Assembly (NCBI GenBank): GCA_031181325.1
Contig: JAPSKX010000031.1
Location: 1-33,848, forward strand
DNA length: 33,848 nucleotides
Source: Paenibacillus sp.
GTDB lineage: Bacteria > Bacillota > Bacilli > Paenibacillales > YIM-B00363
Direction of reading: 5' to 3'
Below, one piece after another: positions 32,466 through 33,848 of the stretch; position 1 is the stretch's first letter, and every line of letters begins with the position of its first letter. The notes beneath the pieces are model-generated. The model saw nothing but the letters and a program-made list of their open reading frames with translations. It searched no databases and was not told the origin of the DNA. Both the position numbers and the translations under genes were made by a program.

Positions 32466-33848
32466 CGACGCTGCAATTTCTATGGAGGCTGGTCCGGTAC
32501 CGGCCGCTCTGGTACACGGCGAACGCCGTCATGTGGACGTTCATCTACCTGGCGCCGATCGTGCCGGGGCTGCTGACGAAGGCGTTCTTCGACGCCCTTA
32601 CGAATTCCGCTTCGGCGACGCTCGGCGTCTGGACGATCATCGCGCTGCTCCTCGGCGCCGCCGCCGTCCGGGTCGCATTCATCGTTCTGGGCTTCATCAC
32701 GGACGTCCAATTCCGCATGCGCGTCGGCGGCTTGCTGCGGCGCAATCTGCTGCATCACATTTTGCGCGAGCCAGGCGCCCGCGCGATTCCCGTCTCGCCC
32801 GGGGAAGCGATCAGCAACTTCCGGGACGATGTGGAGCAGGCGGAAGAGGCGGTCAGTTGGTCCGTCGACTCGTTCGGCATGACCGTATTCGCCCTCGTCT
32901 CCTTCGCCATCCTTATCCAGATCGATGTGCGGCTGACCTTGCTCGTCTTCCTCCCGCTCGTGCTCGTCGTAGGGGCCGCGCAGCTGTCCACCTCGCTGCT
33001 GCAGAAGTACCGGGCCGCGAGCCGAGAGGCGACCGGGCAAGTGACCGAGGCGATCAGCGAGATGTTCGGCGCCGTGCAAGCGATCCAGGTCGCCGGCGCC
33101 GAGAGCCGGGTCATCCGGCGCTTCCGCCGGCTGAACGACCAGCGGCGCAGCGCGATGCTGAAGGATAAGCTGCTGAACCAGACGTTGGACTCCGTCTTCT
33201 CGAACACGGTCAACCTGGGCACCGGTCTCATCTTGCTGCTAGGCGCGCAGTCGATGCGCAACGGCGACTTCACCGTCGGCGACTTCGCGTTGTTCGTATA
33301 CTACTTGACGTTCGTGACGCAATTCATTCAGAACTTCGGAAAGTTTCTCGCCTACTTCAAGCAGGCGGAGGTGTCCAAGCAGCGGATGGCGAGCTTGGTG
33401 CAGAACGCAGGGCCGGACCGGCTCGTGGAGCCGCATCCGCTGCACCTGCGCGGCGACCTGCCGGAGCCGGCGATCCCGGTCAAGACGGCGGAGGATCGGC
33501 TGGACGCGCTGGAGGCGACCGGATTGACGTACCGGTATCCGGACACCGGCCGCGGCATCGCCGACGTCCGGCTTCGGTTGCCGCGGCATTCGTTCACGGT
33601 CGTCACGGGCCGCATCGGCTCCGGCAAGACGACGCTCGTCCGCGCGCTGTTGGGCTTGCTGCCGAAGGACGCAGGGGAGATTCGCTGGAACGGCCGGCCG
33701 ATCGAAGACCCCGGCAGCTTCTTCACGCCGCCGCGCAGCGCTTACACGCCGCAGGTGCCGCGCCTATACAGCGATATGCTGAGGCGCAATATTTTGCTCG
33801 GCGCGGCGGACGACCCGGAGCGGCTCGATGCGGCGATTCGCGCCGCGG
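32462..33848 (+). CDS. ABC exporter, fused membrane and ATPase domains (subunit 2, cut by window end)
   Basis: A partial gene: 462 complete codons with no stop before the window ends. It starts at GTG 32462 inside the stop of subunit 1 (GTGA overlap), reading MTTLQFLWRLVRYRPLWYTA. The membrane domain spans about 1-320, and the nucleotide-binding domain begins near 345 with Walker A GRIGSGKTT (Lys389) and a Q-loop near YTPQVPRLYSDMLRRNILLG. The signature, Walker B and His switch lie beyond the window, so whether this is the degenerate or active half cannot be said. Confidence 0.92.
   Translation, partial: MTTLQFLWRLVRYRPLWYTANAVMWTFIYLAPIVPGLLTKAFFDALTNSASATLGVWTIIALLLGAAAVRVAFIVLGFITDVQFRMRVGGLLRRNLLHHILREPGARAIPVSPGEAISNFRDDVEQAEEAVSWSVDSFGMTVFALVSFAILIQIDVRLTLLVFLPLVLVVGAAQLSTSLLQKYRAASREATGQVTEAISEMFGAVQAIQVAGAESRVIRRFRRLNDQRRSAMLKDKLLNQTLDSVFSNTVNLGTGLILLLGAQSMRNGDFTVGDFALFVYYLTFVTQFIQNFGKFLAYFKQAEVSKQRMASLVQNAGPDRLVEPHPLHLRGDLPEPAIPVKTAEDRLDALEATGLTYRYPDTGRGIADVRLRLPRHSFTVVTGRIGSGKTTLVRALLGLLPKDAGEIRWNGRPIEDPGSFFTPPRSAYTPQVPRLYSDMLRRNILLGAADDPERLDAAIRAA

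Noticed and set aside
1-33848. CRISPR arrays, tRNA or rRNA genes, insertion sequences
   Set aside because: I saw no regularly spaced repeats, no tRNA-like cloverleaf or rRNA segments, and no transposase or integrase motifs in any real gene.

Overview
The window looks like chromosomal DNA of a GC-rich Firmicute of the Paenibacillaceae (Paenibacillus/Cohnella type). I infer this from three things. Gene starts carry strong AGGAGG-type Shine-Dalgarno sites with frequent GTG and TTG starts. There is an LplA/LplB/LplC-style sugar importer next to a membrane-bound AraC regulator. There is also a very large secreted heparinase-II/III-type enzyme. I see no rRNA, tRNA, CRISPR array, transposase or phage gene.

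Layout. 1-206: an edge element with a long inverted repeat. 207-4255: an OmpR-type two-component system (minus strand), divergent from a DUF2306 membrane protein and an unrecognised membrane-anchored protein. 4261-5678: an ArsR repressor and VOC protein under a promoter with two identical-architecture operators, divergent from a DUF402 protein. 5710-8971: a small hydrophilic protein, a Cof-type HAD phosphatase, an MFS exporter, a short predicted transcript and a DinB-like protein. 8994-12470: an aldo/keto reductase and a long WG-repeat protein. 12678-14220: an ECF sigma factor with a membrane partner. 14279-14755: a small multidrug-export-type membrane protein. 15018-16217: a macrolide 2'-phosphotransferase behind a long leader RNA. 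16388-30535: a polysaccharide-use locus. 30711-window end: a two-subunit ABC exporter, the second subunit cut off by the window edge.

The most interesting regulatory element is the phosphotransferase leader. It has a good promoter, then a 12-codon ORF with an ideal ribosome site encoding MIYHARLRMICN, then alternative hairpins, then a terminator just before the gene. The Arg-Leu-Arg at positions 6-8 matches the macrolide-stalling motif of the ErmD leader peptide in both sequence and position. This suggests drug-dependent ribosome stalling that relieves termination.

The polysaccharide locus reads in one direction: an AraC-type sensor/regulator, a lipoprotein solute-binding protein, two permeases, a Gfo/Idh/MocA oxidoreductase broken by two frameshifts, a 1945-residue secreted lyase-like enzyme, and an alpha/beta hydrolase. 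It has no ATPase, as is usual for this importer class, which shares a housekeeping ATPase encoded elsewhere. I infer external cleavage of an acidic, possibly esterified polysaccharide, import of fragments, and de-esterification/oxidation inside. The substrate cannot be read from the sequence.
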